Assembly: GCF_003003795.1 (NCBI RefSeq)
Contig: NZ_PVWK01000120.1
Coordinates: 1 to 32,271, forward strand
Length of the DNA stretch: 32,271 bases
Source of the DNA: Stenomitos frigidus ULC18
GTDB taxonomy: Bacteria > Cyanobacteriota > Cyanobacteriia > Leptolyngbyales > Leptolyngbyaceae
Direction: 5' to 3'
The notes beneath the pieces are model-generated. The model ran no database searches. It had not been told where the DNA came from and was given only the letters and a program-made list of their open reading frames with translations. Position 1 is the first letter of the stretch. Each line of letters begins with the position of its first letter. Shown here one piece after another: positions 31,330 through 32,271 of this stretch. Made by a program: the position numbers and the translations under genes.

Positions 31330-32271
31330 GGGGTACGACACCGTTCCTGGCAATTAAGTACCACATCGCCTGAAACGTTTGCTAGGAAGTGTTTACAGAC
31401 AGCGATTTCCCTCAAAAATCAGCCATCGGATGACTTTGGAGAGACGACAGGGAGACCAAAGTTAATGGGGGGAGGACAGCGATCCATGTCCAAACTGTAA
31501 CGACCAAACCGATTAATGTGTTGCGTCCAATAAGGACTGAGCGCCGCAATGGCTTCTGGTTCAATCTTCATGCCCTCCTGCAGCAGTTCATGGAGGATGC
31601 GACTGAGCTCGAAGACGTTGTAGAAAATCAAACAGTTAGCCACTAAATGGTTGTACTTCACCCGTTTGCGCTGCTCATCACGATTGTTAGTGGCAATGAC
31701 ACCGTCACCACCAAAGGCTAACCACTGCAAGAAGCCATTGAAAGACTCACTCTTGTTGGTGGCTGCCTGAATGACCGCCCGGAGGTCAGGCTCATGGATG
31801 TACTGGAGTAGAAAGCCCGTTCTAACGGCATAGCCCAACTCTTGAAATGCCTGGTAAAGCTTGTTCTTCGCACTATTGGTGCCCAATTTCCGGAGGATCG
31901 TTGAAGCGGCAATCTTGCCCGCCTTGATCGACAGCGTGACCCGTAACATGTCCGGGAGGTGCGTTTTGATCAGAGTCCAGTTCACGCTGTGGGAGAACAG
32001 TTTGTCGATGTGGGTGTAGCGGATGGACGGATCGCTCCGGTAGAACTTGAGGTCTTGCCAGCCGCGAATCCGTGGCATCAAAGTGATGCCTAAGAGGTAA
32101 GACAGTCCAAAGACCGTTGTACTTTGCGCATGGGTATCCCCGTGAATGGTGTCTGGTTGAATGGCGGAAGTGTTTTTCAGCAAGCCATCCAGTAAGGAGA
32201 TTTCTGGCAAAGAATTTACCCAAGCTTCTAGAATATTCTTATGTTCTTGCAAAAAGTAAGGCACAAGCGTT
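31330..32271. mobile_element. Tn3-family transposon, one end and 3' part of the transposase
   Basis: The inverted end starts GGGGTACGACACCG (31330) and has the usual GGGG start and a TTAAG near its inner side (31354-31358), like Tn3/Tn4430 ends of about 38 bp. It is directly next to the interrupted MOSC reading frame. TTCAT (31325-31329) should be one copy of the 5-bp target duplication. The element continues past the window. Confidence 0.75.
31419..32271 (-). CDS. tnpA: Tn3-family transposase (TnpA), C-terminal part
   Basis: The frame is open to the window edge (it continues ...TLVPYFLQ before the first internal start), so the true start lies outside. Tn3 marks: GDTHAQSTTVFGLSYLLGI with the second catalytic Asp, LMPRIR, then NKSESFNGF with the catalytic Glu, and the ending LSPYWTQHINRFGRYSLDMD typical of TnpA C-termini. 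About 284 residues of an enzyme near 1,000 are visible. It performs replicative transposition with 5-bp target duplications. The stop at 31419 is ~50 bases inside the inverted end. No inactivating change is visible. Confidence 0.92.
   Translation of the reverse strand, partial: TLVPYFLQEHKNILEAWVNSLPEISLLDGLLKNTSAIQPDTIHGDTHAQSTTVFGLSYLLGITLMPRIRGWQDLKFYRSDPSIRYTHIDKLFSHSVNWTLIKTHLPDMLRVTLSIKAGKIAASTILRKLGTNSAKNKLYQAFQELGYAVRTGFLLQYIHEPDLRAVIQAATNKSESFNGFLQWLAFGGDGVIATNNRDEQRKRVKYNHLVANCLIFYNVFELSRILHELLQEGMKIEPEAIAALSPYWTQHINRFGRYSLDMDRCPPPINFGLPVVSPKSSDG

Noticed and set aside
31330-31500. Full-length 108-aa MOSC-type protein as read from the open frame
   Set aside because: Residues after TVHG are encoded by the transposon end and have no MOSC character, so only the first 52 codons are native.

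Overview
The window looks like chromosome of a filamentous cyanobacterium. The octamer GCGATCGC (HIP1-type) is scattered through most genes. There are heptanucleotide tandem repeats of the cyanobacterial STRR kind, a short cyanobacterial-type chlorite dismutase, and a FAAL-started PKS/NRPS operon of a type common in these organisms. No tRNA, rRNA or CRISPR array was seen.

Layout. (1) 1-4.8 kb: a GNAT remnant, a BcsA/CesA-type cellulose synthase with a PilZ-like tail (-), a small secreted helical protein (+) and a VanY-like M15 peptidase with peptidoglycan-binding repeats (+). (2) 4.87-7.16 kb, minus strand, AT-rich: a two-gene module of a winged-helix/TIR-like protein followed by a two-TM macro-domain protein. 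It resembles type II Thoeris and ends in an attC-like imperfect palindrome. (3) 7.14-7.92 kb: a ~175-bp MITE-like repeat, then an 84-bp tandem repeat with a 21-bp sub-period. (4) 7.9-20.8 kb, minus strand: a biosynthetic operon FAAL-ACP-KS-AT-ACP / Cy-A-T-reductase / peroxiredoxin-like / MmpL-type exporter, predicted to make and export an N-acyl or heterocyclic lipid aldehyde or alcohol. (5) 20.8-23.4 kb: a frameshifted mini-ORF, chlorite dismutase, a GST, and the inverted copy of the ~175-bp repeat. (6) 23.4-27.15 kb, plus strand, AT-rich: GIY-YIG-like/GNAT/PUA-like protein (interrupted by one in-frame TGA), ASCH protein, HNH nuclease and P-loop kinase, again ending in an attC-like palindrome. 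(7) 27.15-31.3 kb: a histidine-kinase remnant, a bicupin, and a TetR regulator divergent from an SDR / alpha-beta hydrolase / DUF1330 / MOSC operon with twin 16-bp operators. (8) 31.33 kb to the end: a Tn3-family transposon that cuts the MOSC gene.

The most notable structure is the mirror symmetry of regions 2-3 and 5-6. Each AT-rich, defence-like gene block starts next to a copy of the same repeat ending in GTTAGAC and finishes at an attC-like site, one on each side of the biosynthetic operon and in opposite orientation. I read these as two large integron-cassette-like mobile units without a local integrase; this is inference. The four-gene right-hand block is the best candidate for an undescribed system. 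The PKS/NRPS operon is the best candidate for an undescribed metabolite.
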